64,000 nucleotides of DNA from Mycolicibacterium brumae (lineage in GTDB: Bacteria > Actinomycetota > Actinomycetes > Mycobacteriales > Mycobacteriaceae). The notes beneath the pieces are model-generated. The model ran no database searches. It was not told the origin of the DNA and saw only the letters and a program-made list of their open reading frames with translations. Position 1 is the stretch's first letter. The number at the start of each line of letters is the position of its first letter. The position numbers and the translations under genes were made by a program. The stretch lies in assembly GCF_025215495.1 (NCBI RefSeq), contig NZ_CP104302.1, positions 3,782,001 through 3,846,000 of the forward strand, given 5' to 3'. Shown piece after piece: positions 28,181 through 37,642 of the stretch.

Positions 28181-29992
28181 TCAGGCGCGCAACCGCGCGC
28201 TCAATCCCGACGCGCGCACCACCCGTCGGGCCAGCGCGGCCCGGACACCTTCCTCGGTCCCGACGATCCGGACCTTGCTCTTAGCTCGGGTGACTGCGGT
28301 GTAGAACAGCTCTCGCGACAGCAGCCGGGAGTCCGGGCCAGGCAGCAGCACGGTGACCTCGGCGGCCTGGCTGCCCTGACTCTTGTGGATCGTCATGGCG
28401 TGCATGGTCTCCACATCGGCGAGCCTGCTGGTGGCGAAACTCGCCTGCCCGGAACCGGTTTCGATGACCGCCCGCAACTGGCCGCCCTCGACGACGGTGA
28501 CGCCGGTGTCACCGTTGTACAGCCCGACCCCGTAGTCGTTGGCGGTCACCAGGATCGGCCGGCCGGCGTACCACTCGGCCCAGAGATTGTCGCCGGTCTC
28601 GTCGCCGAGCCAGCGTTCCACCTGGCGGTTCCAGTGCCGCACCCCGAACGGGCCTTCCCGGTGCGCGCACAGCAGCCGGTGCTGGTCCAGCGCCGCCAGC
28701 GCGCTCCCATCCCGGGCGCCGGCGCTCAGCGCGGCGGTCCGGACGGCCATCGCGTGCGGCAGCAGCACCGCGCGCAGCGCCGCCGACGGCTCCGCGGTGT
28801 CGACGAACTCGATGCCCGGCACTGCCCCGCGCAGCAACGCCAGCACGTCCGCGTCGGCGCCGGCTCGGATCGCCGTCGCCAGCGCGCCGATCTCGGTGCC
28901 GAAGCGGTGCGAGGTGGACAGCGTCGCGATCCGAGTGTCCGGGCGCGCGCCCAGGCCCTCGACCAGATCGGCCAGCACCGCGCCGGCCTCCACCGACGTC
29001 AGCTGGTCGGGATCGCCGACCAGGATCAGCCGGGCCTCCGGGCGCACCGCCTCCAGCAGCCGAGCCATCATCGTCAGCGAGACCATCGAGGTCTCGTCGA
29101 CCACCACCACGTCGTGCGGCAGCCGATTGCCGCGGTGATGCGCGAACCGGGTGGCGCTGCCGGGCCGGAAGCCGAGCAGCCGGTGCAGCGTGACGGCCTG
29201 CGGGTCCGGCAGCCGGGCCCGGTCGACCGGATCGAGGTGGGCCATTTCCACGGCGACGGCCTGCTGCAGCCGCGCCGAGGCCTTGCCGGTCGGCGCGGCC
29301 AGCGCGATCCGCGGCGCGCGCCGGCCAGACCGCTCGGCGTCCTCGGCGAGCAGCGCCAGCAGACCCGCGACGGTGGTGGTCTTCCCGGTGCCCGGCCCCC
29401 CGGTCAGCACGGTGGTGGACTGGGTCAGCGCGATCCGCGCCGCATCGCGCTGCTCGTCGGAGCCCGGCCGCCGGAACACCCGCTGCAAACCCGCCTCGAG
29501 TGCGGCGGTGTCCTCGCCGCGCGGCGGACGGTTTCCGGCGCGCTGCAACAGATCTCGGCAGACCTGCTCTTCCTCGCGCCAGTACCTGTCCAGGTAGAGC
29601 AGACCGGAGTCATCGAGGCGCAGCACGGGTGGTTTGCCCGGCGCCCAGCCCGGGCCGCCGTCGGCCGGGACGCCGGCCAGCGGGCTGGCGGTGATCGCCG
29701 CGCGCCAACCGGGCAGCTCCGGCCAGGGCAGTTCGGCGGGGTCGTCGGCGCCGACGGCGGCCAGGTCGACGCAGACCGAACCGCCCCGCACCGCGCGGAC
29801 CGCGAGCGCGGCGCCCAGCGCCACCGCCTCGTCGGACTCCCCGGCCAGCGCGCACAATCGTTGTGCGACATGCACATCCGCGGCATCGAGCACTCCGGCG
29901 CGGTTGAACTCCGCCAGCAGGCCGTCGGCGCGCCGGGCCAGCGCGCGGTCGAAGGGGTCCACCATCGCGGCGGCGGGTTCCGGTGTGGTCAT
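28181..29992 (-). CDS. recD: Exodeoxyribonuclease V alpha subunit
   Basis: 603 residues from ATG 29992, which overlaps the recB stop (ATGA). Superfamily 1 helicase motifs are present: Walker A TVLTGGPGTGKTTTV, IALAAPTGKASARLQ, VVVVDETSMVSLTMMARLL, LVGDPDQLTSVEAGAVL, and the C-terminal MTIHKSQGSQAAEVTVLL...LFYTAVTRAK. It is the 5'-3' helicase of RecBCD, which in mycobacteria serves single-strand annealing. Last gene of recC-recB-recD. Confidence 0.96.
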   Translation of the reverse strand: MTTPEPAAAMVDPFDRALARRADGLLAEFNRAGVLDAADVHVAQRLCALAGESDEAVALGAALAVRAVRGGSVCVDLAAVGADDPAELPWPELPGWRAAITASPLAGVPADGGPGWAPGKPPVLRLDDSGLLYLDRYWREEEQVCRDLLQRAGNRPPRGEDTAALEAGLQRVFRRPGSDEQRDAARIALTQSTTVLTGGPGTGKTTTVAGLLALLAEDAERSGRRAPRIALAAPTGKASARLQQAVAVEMAHLDPVDRARLPDPQAVTLHRLLGFRPGSATRFAHHRGNRLPHDVVVVDETSMVSLTMMARLLEAVRPEARLILVGDPDQLTSVEAGAVLADLVEGLGARPDTRIATLSTSHRFGTEIGALATAIRAGADADVLALLRGAVPGIEFVDTAEPSAALRAVLLPHAMAVRTAALSAGARDGSALAALDQHRLLCAHREGPFGVRHWNRQVERWLGDETGDNLWAEWYAGRPILVTANDYGVGLYNGDTGVTVVEGGQLRAVIETGSGQASFATSRLADVETMHAMTIHKSQGSQAAEVTVLLPGPDSRLLSRELFYTAVTRAKSKVRIVGTEEGVRAALARRVVRASGLSARLRA

Positions 29993-32900
29993 GATCGTGC
30001 CTCCGCGGCGGCGAGCAGCTCGGACATCTCGACGACCAGCCGCGTCGGCGGCCGCCAGCTGAACACCCCGGCCGGGACGCCGTCGACGGTCGGGGTGTCC
30101 GGACCGCACATGCCCCGCAGGAAGAGGTACAGCACGCCGCCCAGGTGTTTCTCGGGTTCGTATCCCGGTTGCCGCCAGCGCAGGAAACGGTGCAGCACCA
30201 CCGAATACAGCAGCGCCTGCAGGGGGTAGTGCGAATGGATCATGGCGTCGGCCAGCTGCGCGGGGCCGTAGTCGGCCGAGCTCAGCGGACGGGTCGGCTC
30301 CCCCAGCTTGTTCGTCTTGTAGTCGACGATCAGATACCGATCACCTCGGACACGCAGCACCGCGTCGATGGATCCGGACAGGTAGCCGCGCAACGGCTGG
30401 CCGCCCAGTTCGGGGGTCAGCAATCGTTCGGGGTAACCCACCATCGGGTCGTCGGCGCTCAGGTGCGCGGCCAGCAGCCCTCCGATCTGGGCCACCGTGA
30501 TGTTCGGGGTGGCGCCGCTGACCCGGTCCCCGCCGGCCAGCGGGATTTCGAAATCCAACTCGCACAATCGATCCCGCAGCCCGATCTGACGCAGCGTCAG
30601 TCCGTCGGCGAGCGGCCCGAGTGGCGTGTCGTGCATCGGCACGAGCGCGGTCGCCAACTCCTGCGCGGTGATCGCGGCGGGCCACCACATCAGCTGCGAC
30701 GCGGCATGGTCGGCCAGTTCGGCGGCCAAGTCGGGCGCCGCCGGGTCCGCGTTCTCCAGCACGGCGTGCACCAGCGATCCCATCGCGGCGCCCGCGGGCA
30801 GGTCGGCCATCGGCGACGGGACACCCGCCGCCACGCCCAGGTCGAGGCCGACGTCGACATACAGTCCGTCGGCGGCGTCGCCCTCGTCGTCCTTGCCGGT
30901 GTCGGACGGTTCACTGCCCACCCCGGAGGCCGGGGTGATCCCTTCGGCCGCGCGCAGCAGACCGCTGTAGGAGGTGCGCCGCCACCCGGCGTCCAGCGCC
31001 CGGGTGAACCGCCGGACCGCCATTTCGGTCTCGGGGACGGTCCGCGGAACCCTCGGTGTGGCAAAAATTTCCGAGTCCTCCAGGGTCAGCACGCCCGCGT
31101 CGTGCCATCCCCGGAAGCGCGCCGGAATATCACTGTCGGATTCCATCGGGGCCAGCACATCGGGAACCTGGGCGGCGCCCGGGTCCCGTCCGCGCAGCAG
31201 CCGCGACAGTCCCCCGGTCGGCTCGTTCTTGGACGGCGCCCACCAGGCGACCACCTGGGATTGCGCCCGGGTGAGCGCCACATAATTGACCCGCAACGCC
31301 TCCCCGGCGGCTTCCGCGGCGGCCGCCGCCTGCGCCTCGCGCTGCTGGGCCCCCGCACCGCCGATGTAGAGACAGCGCCGTTCCGATTCGTGATAGCGCG
31401 GGTACTCGTCGTCGCCGACGTACCGGTTGAACGAGTACGGCAGATAAACCACCGGGAACTGCAGGCCCTTGCTGGCCCAGACGGTCATCACCTGCACGGC
31501 CCGGGCGTCGCTGTCGAGGCGCCGCCGGCGTTCCCCGGCGCCGGTGTTCTCCTCGCGGCGGCGGCGCAGCCATTCGGCCAGGCCGGGCAGCGACAGCCCG
31601 TCCCGGTGGGTCGCGTCGCCGAGCAACTGGGTCAGCTGGGCCAGGTCGGTCATCCGGCGCTCTCCGCCAGAGCAGCCCAGCAGGCGTTCGCTCATCCCGG
31701 TCAGCTGGGCGGCTTCCAGCACCGCCGCCACGCCGCGCTCCCGGGCGTGGGCGGCCCACTCCCGCAGTGTGTCGGCGATCCGGTCGGTCAGTTCCGCGCC
31801 GCCGGCGGCCAGGGTTTCGGCGGTGTGCCCGAAAAACAGGGTGGCCCCGGCCGCGCGCACCATCCGGGGCCGGTGCGGCTGATCGAACGCCTCCAGCAGC
31901 GTCAGCCAGTCCGCGCCGGCTTCGGTCTTGAACACATCGGTCTCACCGGTGTAGACCGCCGGGATCCCGGCCTCCTGTAGTGCCTGCTGGCAGCGCAGCG
32001 CGTCCGGGTTCCGCTCGACGATCACCGCGATGTCCCCGGCGCACAGCGGTTCCCCGTTGAACCGGGTCCCGTCGGTGAGCCGCCGGGCGATGTCCGCGGC
32101 CAGGTCGGCGGCGATGTGCCGGCGCAGCCGGTCGATGCTGAGCGTCTGGTCCGGCCGTAGCGCCAGTTGTTCTCGGCCCGCCACCCGCAGCCGGACGGGG
32201 GTGTTGACGCCCGGCCCGGAGAGCCGGCTGCCGGGTTGGTGTGCCTGGACCTCGTGCACCACGATGTCCGGTTTCCCCAGCGCCGCGCCGCCGAGCAGCC
32301 TCTGCAGCGCGCCGACCAGGTCGGCGTCGCTGCGCCAGTTGGTGTCCAAGGTTTGGCGCCGGGACGCCGCCCGGCAGGCCTGCAGGTAGGTGTCGATATC
32401 GGCGCCGCGGAACGCGTAGATCGCCTGCTTGGGGTCGCCGATCAGGATCACGGTGGCGTGGCCGTGGAACGCTCGGCGCAGCACCTGCCACTGGACCGGG
32501 TCGGTGTCCTGGAACTCGTCGACCAGAACCACCCGCCAACGCTGCCGCATCCGCTCCCGGGCCGGCGCGTCCGGGTCTGCCAGCGCGGCGGCCAGGCGGG
32601 TGAGCAGGTCGTCGTAGCTCAGCACGCCGCGGCGTCGCTTCCGGATCTCCAGCTCTGCCAACACCTTGACCGCGAAGTCGCGGCGGACCGCGGCCATCGA
32701 TCCGGGCGCCGCGGCGTCCGGGCGCAGTTCGGTGTCCGGGTTCTCCACCACCGCGACCGCCAACCGGCCGGCCTCGTCACGGGACAGCGCCGGCGTCTCG
32801 GGGCTGTTGGTGAATTCGGCGAGATACAGATCGTCGGTGATTTCGGCGACCAGATCGTCCAGGTTTTCCACCAGGGTGACCCCGGCGTCGGAATCACCCG

Positions 32901-33303
32901 CCACACCAAGCGATTTCAGCACGATCTGGCAGAACCCGTGGGTGGTGAGCACGCTGGCGTCGTCGAAGCCGGCGAGCGCGTCGCGCAGTCGGTTGGCGCG
33001 TGCGGCACGCTCGTTGTCGTCGACGTCGACGAGAAACCGCAGCAACGGGTCGGTGACGGCGCCGGGATCACCGAACGCCTCCGCGGCGTCGACGAGCTTG
33101 CCGCGAACCCGTTCGCGCAACTCGCGGGTGGCGGCACGGGTGAAGGTGATCAGCAGCATCTCGTCGAGAGTGGCCCGACCCTCGACGATGTAGCGGGTGA
33201 CCAGCCCGGCCAGCGCATAGGTTTTCCCGGTACCCGCGCTGGCTTCCAGCACCGTGGTGCTGGCGGGTTCGGGCAGTGCTGCCAGCAGATCAAAGGACTC
33301 CAT
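29989..33303 (-). CDS. recB: Exodeoxyribonuclease V beta subunit
   Basis: 1104 residues from ATG 33303; a TTG 3 nt upstream is possible. UvrD-like helicase motifs are Walker A VLEASAGTGKTYALAGL, LLITFTRAATRELRERVR, VVLVDEFQDTDPVQWQVL, LIGDPKQAIYAFRGADI, VQVMTVWASKGLQFPVVYLP and NYVALTRAQSQVVAWW. The C-terminal nuclease domain has GSIDAVLRVRGDRYLIVDYKTNKLG with the metal-binding Asp and Asp-Tyr-Lys. It forms the 3'-5' helicase and sole nuclease of RecBCD. It starts 4 bp after recC ends. Confidence 0.96.
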   Translation of the reverse strand: MESFDLLAALPEPASTTVLEASAGTGKTYALAGLVTRYIVEGRATLDEMLLITFTRAATRELRERVRGKLVDAAEAFGDPGAVTDPLLRFLVDVDDNERAARANRLRDALAGFDDASVLTTHGFCQIVLKSLGVAGDSDAGVTLVENLDDLVAEITDDLYLAEFTNSPETPALSRDEAGRLAVAVVENPDTELRPDAAAPGSMAAVRRDFAVKVLAELEIRKRRRGVLSYDDLLTRLAAALADPDAPARERMRQRWRVVLVDEFQDTDPVQWQVLRRAFHGHATVILIGDPKQAIYAFRGADIDTYLQACRAASRRQTLDTNWRSDADLVGALQRLLGGAALGKPDIVVHEVQAHQPGSRLSGPGVNTPVRLRVAGREQLALRPDQTLSIDRLRRHIAADLAADIARRLTDGTRFNGEPLCAGDIAVIVERNPDALRCQQALQEAGIPAVYTGETDVFKTEAGADWLTLLEAFDQPHRPRMVRAAGATLFFGHTAETLAAGGAELTDRIADTLREWAAHARERGVAAVLEAAQLTGMSERLLGCSGGERRMTDLAQLTQLLGDATHRDGLSLPGLAEWLRRRREENTGAGERRRRLDSDARAVQVMTVWASKGLQFPVVYLPYSFNRYVGDDEYPRYHESERRCLYIGGAGAQQREAQAAAAAEAAGEALRVNYVALTRAQSQVVAWWAPSKNEPTGGLSRLLRGRDPGAAQVPDVLAPMESDSDIPARFRGWHDAGVLTLEDSEIFATPRVPRTVPETEMAVRRFTRALDAGWRRTSYSGLLRAAEGITPASGVGSEPSDTGKDDEGDAADGLYVDVGLDLGVAAGVPSPMADLPAGAAMGSLVHAVLENADPAAPDLAAELADHAASQLMWWPAAITAQELATALVPMHDTPLGPLADGLTLRQIGLRDRLCELDFEIPLAGGDRVSGATPNITVAQIGGLLAAHLSADDPMVGYPERLLTPELGGQPLRGYLSGSIDAVLRVRGDRYLIVDYKTNKLGEPTRPLSSADYGPAQLADAMIHSHYPLQALLYSVVLHRFLRWRQPGYEPEKHLGGVLYLFLRGMCGPDTPTVDGVPAGVFSWRPPTRLVVEMSELLAAAEARS

Positions 33304-33307
33304 CAAC

Positions 33308-36300
33308 TCACCTGCCCTGCGCCGCCAGCAGCGGACCCCACACCCGCGCGGCGTAACTGCCGATCCGGGTGTCCGCGCCGCCGAATTGTTCGCCGGGTCG
33401 GGGCGGGTCGGTCAGCGCCGCCCAGCCGTCGTCGCCCCAGGCGCGGCGCACCGACACGTCGGCGTCCTCGCCCGGGTAGTCGCCACTGACCCAGAACTTA
33501 CGGGCCTGCTGCTCCGGTGTCCGGTTCCCGGCGCGCGCCCACGCGTAGGAGGACTTCAGCGGCAGCGGCAGCGGCTCGGTGCGTCCGACGTCGTAGACGG
33601 CGACGAGGTCGGCGAGCACCGCGGCCGGATCCGGCGGCGGCCGCAGCACCACCTGGTCCACCGGGTAGCGACCCCAGCCCTTGGCCACGCAGCGCGCCTC
33701 GAACGGGGTCGCCGGGTCTTGCGCCGCGAGCGCCAACAGCGGAATCCAGGCCGCGATCAACTGTTTTGGGCCCATTTTCGAGAAGCCGACCGATAGGTAG
33801 GTGTCGCCGTACAGCGCGACGGTGCCGGTGAGCCGATGGCCCCCGGGCAGATCCAGGTCGATATCGACGGCCCGGGCGGCGCCGTCGCGGTGCTCGCGGG
33901 CGGCGTCGGCCAGCGCCGCGGCCTGATCGGCGATCTGCCCGGCCCGGCGCCATCCGAGTTTGCCCGGCGGCAGGGCGCCGCGGCGCCATTCGGCCTGCAG
34001 CACCGCCGCTCGGTCCGCGCCGCGCATCATGTCCTCAAGCATCCGCGCGCCCACCGACCATTGCGCCAGCGAGTCCATCTCCACCGCCATCGCGTCGCTG
34101 ACGTCGTCGCGTTCCCACGGCAGCGCGAAGTCCAGGGCGCGGAAGAAACCGCGGATCGGGTCGCGGAAGAAGTCCCGCAATTCATCGAGGCTGACGTCGC
34201 CCAGCGGCGGGGCCGGGACGGCGCCGCTGAGGAAGCGCGGCGGGGGCGGGCGGTGTTCGACGGCCGCGGCGCGGGCGCCGGCCAGCGCCGCGGGGTCGAA
34301 GCTGAACGGTTGCCCGGGGGCGCCCAGCTGCCCCGGTGTCACGTTGCGGGCGTCGAACGGCAGCAGCGGGTGCGCGACGAGGACGCGGTCACGCACCGGC
34401 GCGGTGGTGGTGCGGTCGAGCACGTCGAGGAGTTCGGCGATCGGGACGGCGGGCGGGCGCTGCGCTCCGGTGATCTCGTCGGCGCCGGTGTAGGTGATGA
34501 CCAGGGTTTCGGTGGCCGCCCCGATGGCGTCGAGCAGCAGTTGCCGGTCCTCGGAGCGCCGGTCGCGTTCCCCGGTCACCGGGTCGCGGGCGAGCACGTC
34601 GTCGCCGTCGACGGCGCCGGTCCGGGGGAACACCCCGTCGTCGAGGCCGACCAGGCAGATCACCCGGTGCGGGGCCGAGCGCATCGGGGTCATGGTGCAC
34701 ACCGTGATGGCGCCGGTGCGGAAGTTGGCGCGGGTGGGCCGCCCGACCAGGTGATCGCGCAGCAGCGCGCGAACGTCGTTGAGCCGCAACACCGCCGACT
34801 CGTGGCCGGTGCTGGCGGCGGCCACCTCGGCCAGCTCCCGGTCGAGTTGGGCGGGCTGCCAGGCGTCGTCGCCGACCGCCCGGGTCAGGGCGTCGACGCC
34901 GTCGTGCACGGTCTGCAACCACTGCCGCAGCGGGCGGGGCCCGGACAACCGGTCCAGGGTGTCGGCGAGCCGATCGGCGAACTCGGCGAAGCGGCCCGCC
35001 AGGTCGACCTGGTTGCTGCCCACCTCGTCCAGCGGCAGGGCGGTCCCGATCCAGGCCTCGGCGTCCTGCGACATGGCCACCCCGGACAGGATCCGGTCCA
35101 GCCCGAACCGCCAGGTGTTGTGCACGACGTTCTGCAGACCGTAGGGCATGCGGTGCTCGGCGTCGACGCCCCAGCGGATTCCGGATTCCCGCACCCACGC
35201 GGTGAGGGTTTCCAGGTCGTCGTCGGTGAAGCCGAACCGGGCCCGCACCGGCGGAGCCTGCGCGACGTCGAGCAGTTCGGTGGCGGTGGCCCGGCCGCCC
35301 GCCATGGCGAGCAGTTGCTCGGCGACGCCGAGCAGCGGATTGGTCTGGCTCAGTGACCGGTCGGCGAGCTGGACACGCAGTCGGTGCGCCGGGTGCGCGG
35401 CGACGGCGTTCGTCTCACGGCGCCCGGTCAGATCGCCCAAGCCGAAACCGGCCATGATCAACGGGGCGTAGCGCTCGATGTCCGGGCACATCACCAGAAT
35501 GTCCCGCGGCTCCAGGGTGTCGTCGTCGGCCAGTAGTCCGAGGAGCACCTCGCGCAGGACGTCCACCTGGCGCGCCGGGCCGTGGCAGCTGTGCGCCTGC
35601 ACCGACCGGTCGGTGACCCGGTGCGTTCGGCCTTGCGGCGCAACGGTATTGGCGGCGATGTCGGATTGCAGCCAGCCCAGCAGGGTGTCCGGGCGGGCGG
35701 GTCCCGGCAACGGCTCATCGACGATCTGTGGCGGGAGGGCGCGCTGCAGCTCGCGCAGGTCCCGGCCCAGCGTCGCGAGCAGCGGGTGGCCGACGTGCTG
35801 ATGGCTGGCGTCTGCCCGGCGGCGCACCGGCCCCGTCGCGGCGCCGGTCAGCGCCTGCCACATCGCGGGGCTCGGGTGCGGCGCCCAGAGGTGCAGGTCG
35901 TGATAGGCCGACATGGCGTCCAGCAGTTTGAGGTCGGCGGCGCCGAGTCGGGTGTGGCCGAACAGCGACAGCCGGGCCGGCAGATCCGCGGGCCCGGATC
36001 GCAGCCGGGCGACGGTGTCGCGCAACCGGATGTCGGGCGGGTCGGCCGGGATGCGCGTGATGAGGCGGCGCCACAGCTGCGGTTGCCAGTTCAGGTCCGG
36101 ATCCAGCGCCGCGCCCAGGCCGTCGGTGTCGCGGCCGTCCGCCCAGTCGGTGAGCAGCTGGGGACGCTGGTTCGCGTAGCCGGCGAACAGTCCGGCGATG
36201 CGGCGCGCGACGGCGTAACGGCGACCGCGGCGCAATTCGGCTTCCTCGCCGTCGGCGCGAACCCCGAGATGATCGGCCAGTGCGGCGCACCACTCCTGGC

Positions 36301-36637
36301 CGACGGATTCGTCGATGACGGCCAGCAGCGGCCAGGTCATCGCGTCGGGGTCCCACGGGTCGGGACCACCCGCAACCAATCCGGCGCCGGCCGCCCCGGT
36401 GAGTTCGGCGAGCAGCGAGCGCGGCGACCGGAACTCGACCGCGGCGCACACCCCGTCGGCGTCGCCGCCCGCGCCCAGCAGGTGTGAGAGCCGCTGGCTC
36501 AGCCAGCGCTCGACGCCGCGGGCGGGCACCAGGACGAGGTCCGTTGCGAACACGTCGTCGGGCGGGGTCGCCAACAGCTCGCCCAGCGCCTGGACGAGCT
36601 GATCGGCGCGCTCGGCGCGGTGCAAGTGAAATGCCAT
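33308..36637 (-). CDS. recC: Exodeoxyribonuclease V gamma subunit
   Basis: 1109 residues from ATG 36637. The N-terminus MAFHLHRAERADQLVQALGELL with LVPARGVERWLSQRLS is typical of RecC, as are ADDDTLEPRDILVMCPDIERYAPLI and the defunct-helicase motif VICLVGLDDGVFPR. The C-terminus has the inactive nuclease-like fold. RecC splits DNA ends and recognises Chi in E. coli. A TAGATT -10 lies 7 nt before the ATG, so recCBD is probably a leaderless operon. Confidence 0.95.
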   Translation of the reverse strand: MAFHLHRAERADQLVQALGELLATPPDDVFATDLVLVPARGVERWLSQRLSHLLGAGGDADGVCAAVEFRSPRSLLAELTGAAGAGLVAGGPDPWDPDAMTWPLLAVIDESVGQEWCAALADHLGVRADGEEAELRRGRRYAVARRIAGLFAGYANQRPQLLTDWADGRDTDGLGAALDPDLNWQPQLWRRLITRIPADPPDIRLRDTVARLRSGPADLPARLSLFGHTRLGAADLKLLDAMSAYHDLHLWAPHPSPAMWQALTGAATGPVRRRADASHQHVGHPLLATLGRDLRELQRALPPQIVDEPLPGPARPDTLLGWLQSDIAANTVAPQGRTHRVTDRSVQAHSCHGPARQVDVLREVLLGLLADDDTLEPRDILVMCPDIERYAPLIMAGFGLGDLTGRRETNAVAAHPAHRLRVQLADRSLSQTNPLLGVAEQLLAMAGGRATATELLDVAQAPPVRARFGFTDDDLETLTAWVRESGIRWGVDAEHRMPYGLQNVVHNTWRFGLDRILSGVAMSQDAEAWIGTALPLDEVGSNQVDLAGRFAEFADRLADTLDRLSGPRPLRQWLQTVHDGVDALTRAVGDDAWQPAQLDRELAEVAAASTGHESAVLRLNDVRALLRDHLVGRPTRANFRTGAITVCTMTPMRSAPHRVICLVGLDDGVFPRTGAVDGDDVLARDPVTGERDRRSEDRQLLLDAIGAATETLVITYTGADEITGAQRPPAVPIAELLDVLDRTTTAPVRDRVLVAHPLLPFDARNVTPGQLGAPGQPFSFDPAALAGARAAAVEHRPPPPRFLSGAVPAPPLGDVSLDELRDFFRDPIRGFFRALDFALPWERDDVSDAMAVEMDSLAQWSVGARMLEDMMRGADRAAVLQAEWRRGALPPGKLGWRRAGQIADQAAALADAAREHRDGAARAVDIDLDLPGGHRLTGTVALYGDTYLSVGFSKMGPKQLIAAWIPLLALAAQDPATPFEARCVAKGWGRYPVDQVVLRPPPDPAAVLADLVAVYDVGRTEPLPLPLKSSYAWARAGNRTPEQQARKFWVSGDYPGEDADVSVRRAWGDDGWAALTDPPRPGEQFGGADTRIGSYAARVWGPLLAAQGR

Positions 36638-36644
36638 CGCGGCA

Positions 36645-36650
36645 AATCTA
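36645..36650 (-). promoter_or_regulatory. Leaderless -10 (TAGATT) of recC
   Basis: TAGATT on the minus strand is followed by TGCCGCG and the recC ATG at 36637, the 7-nt spacing of mycobacterial leaderless starts. No ribosome site precedes this ATG. Confidence 0.5.
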
Positions 36651-36765
36651 TCCGGCTGCCCCGACAAGCCGAGAACCCCACAAGCCCGCCCGGCCGAATC
36701 ATCCACAGCGCCCGCACTGGCTGAAGAATGCCGGTTGATGAGAGAATGCGGTCCGGTTCAATCCC

Positions 36766-36970
36766 TCACGTCAGCCCGGCGATGATCGCCTCGATCCGGC
36801 GCGCGCGGGTCTCCGGCCGTTTCGCGCCCCCGGCGGGCGGATCGTTCACCGATCGTCACGACGACGGCGGCGCGGGCGCCTCCACCGAGTTCTTCGACCT
36901 GCTCCGGGGTCAGCACCAGCGCGGTGGCGGGCCCCTGTGGTTCCAGGACCTGTCGCAGCCGCAGCGCCAT
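36766..36970 (-). pseudogene. Remnant of a YdeI/DUF1905 family gene
   Basis: From ATG 36970 the frame reads RQVLEPQGPATALVLTPEQVEELGGGARAAVVVTI, the N-terminal DUF1905 domain. After about 40 residues it loses the family pattern. In another frame, from about 36850 to a TGA at 36766-36768, the DNA reads VNDPPAGG then KRPETRARRIEAIIAGL, the conserved C-terminus of YdeI/DUF1905 proteins (normally about 150 residues). Roughly the middle half is deleted and the join is out of frame, so no normal product is made. Confidence 0.7.
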
Positions 36971-37087
36971 GGGAGGAGTTTACGGTCAGGCTGCGACACG
37001 CCTGTCACCCGATGTTCCAGCAAATTACACGCGTGTGTGTTATGGGGTTGTTGTGACAGCTGTGGTTTCCTCTGGCAGTCTCAAGGG

Positions 37088-37621
37088 ATGCGACCCCACC
37101 GCCGGCGCCGATCGCGCCTGGCCGTCACGCTGCTTTCGGCGCTGACGGCGCTCGCGCTGGTCGCCGCGGTGGCCCTGCTGCACCACGCCCGCGGCGAGGC
37201 GTTTCAGCAAGCCCGCACGAAATCCTTCGCCGTCGGCGGCTGCGTGACCCTGCCGGCCTCCGGGCAGGCGCAACCAGCGCACTGCGGCCAGGACCCCAGC
37301 TACACCGTGGGCGCCGTCGCCGACGACGGGAACTGCCCGAGCCCGGTCTACCAGCAGGCCTCGGCGCCCGGCACCTCCGCCACGCTGTGCCTGGTGCCGA
37401 ACCTGGTGGCCGAGCACTGCTACCGACTGAGCCTGCCGATCGGCGTGCTGGCCCGTAGCAACTGCGCCTCGCAGTCCCGGCCCGACGACGGTGTGCTGGT
37501 CCAGATCACCCGGCGCTACGACGACATCGCCGACCGCACCGCCTGCCCGCAAACCGCGGGCAATCACGTCTGGCCGTACCCCGCGCCGGCGCGGACCTAC
37601 TGCACCCGCACGCTGATCTGA
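37088..37621 (+). CDS. Exported cysteine-rich protein, LppU-like, unknown function
   Basis: 177 residues from ATG 37088. A basic N-terminus (MRPHRRRRSRL) and one hydrophobic segment (about 12-32) give a signal anchor. The outer part has paired cysteines at VGGCVTLP, PAHCGQ, GNCPSP, TLCLVPN, EHCYRL, SNCASQ, TACPQ and YCTRT, resembling the LppU type of mycobacterial exported proteins. There is no lipobox, so it is not itself a lipoprotein. Function unknown. It ends 18 bp from the convergent mak, inside a 16-bp duplicated sequence. Confidence 0.75.
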   Translation: MRPHRRRRSRLAVTLLSALTALALVAAVALLHHARGEAFQQARTKSFAVGGCVTLPASGQAQPAHCGQDPSYTVGAVADDGNCPSPVYQQASAPGTSATLCLVPNLVAEHCYRLSLPIGVLARSNCASQSRPDDGVLVQITRRYDDIADRTACPQTAGNHVWPYPAPARTYCTRTLI

Positions 37622-37642
37622 GTCAAACGCTGATCTGAGTCA
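37610..37642. repeat. 16-bp tandem duplication covering two convergent stop codons
   Basis: ACGCTGATCTGAGTCA occurs at 37610-37625 and again at 37627-37642 with one base between. The first copy contains the TGA of the exported protein (37619-37621) and the second contains the mak stop (37640-37642, minus). It looks like a recent slip duplication. Confidence 0.7.

Noticed and set aside
27506..30229. 907-codon open frame on the plus strand
   Set aside because: Antisense to the TetR gene and recD, both with clear motifs.
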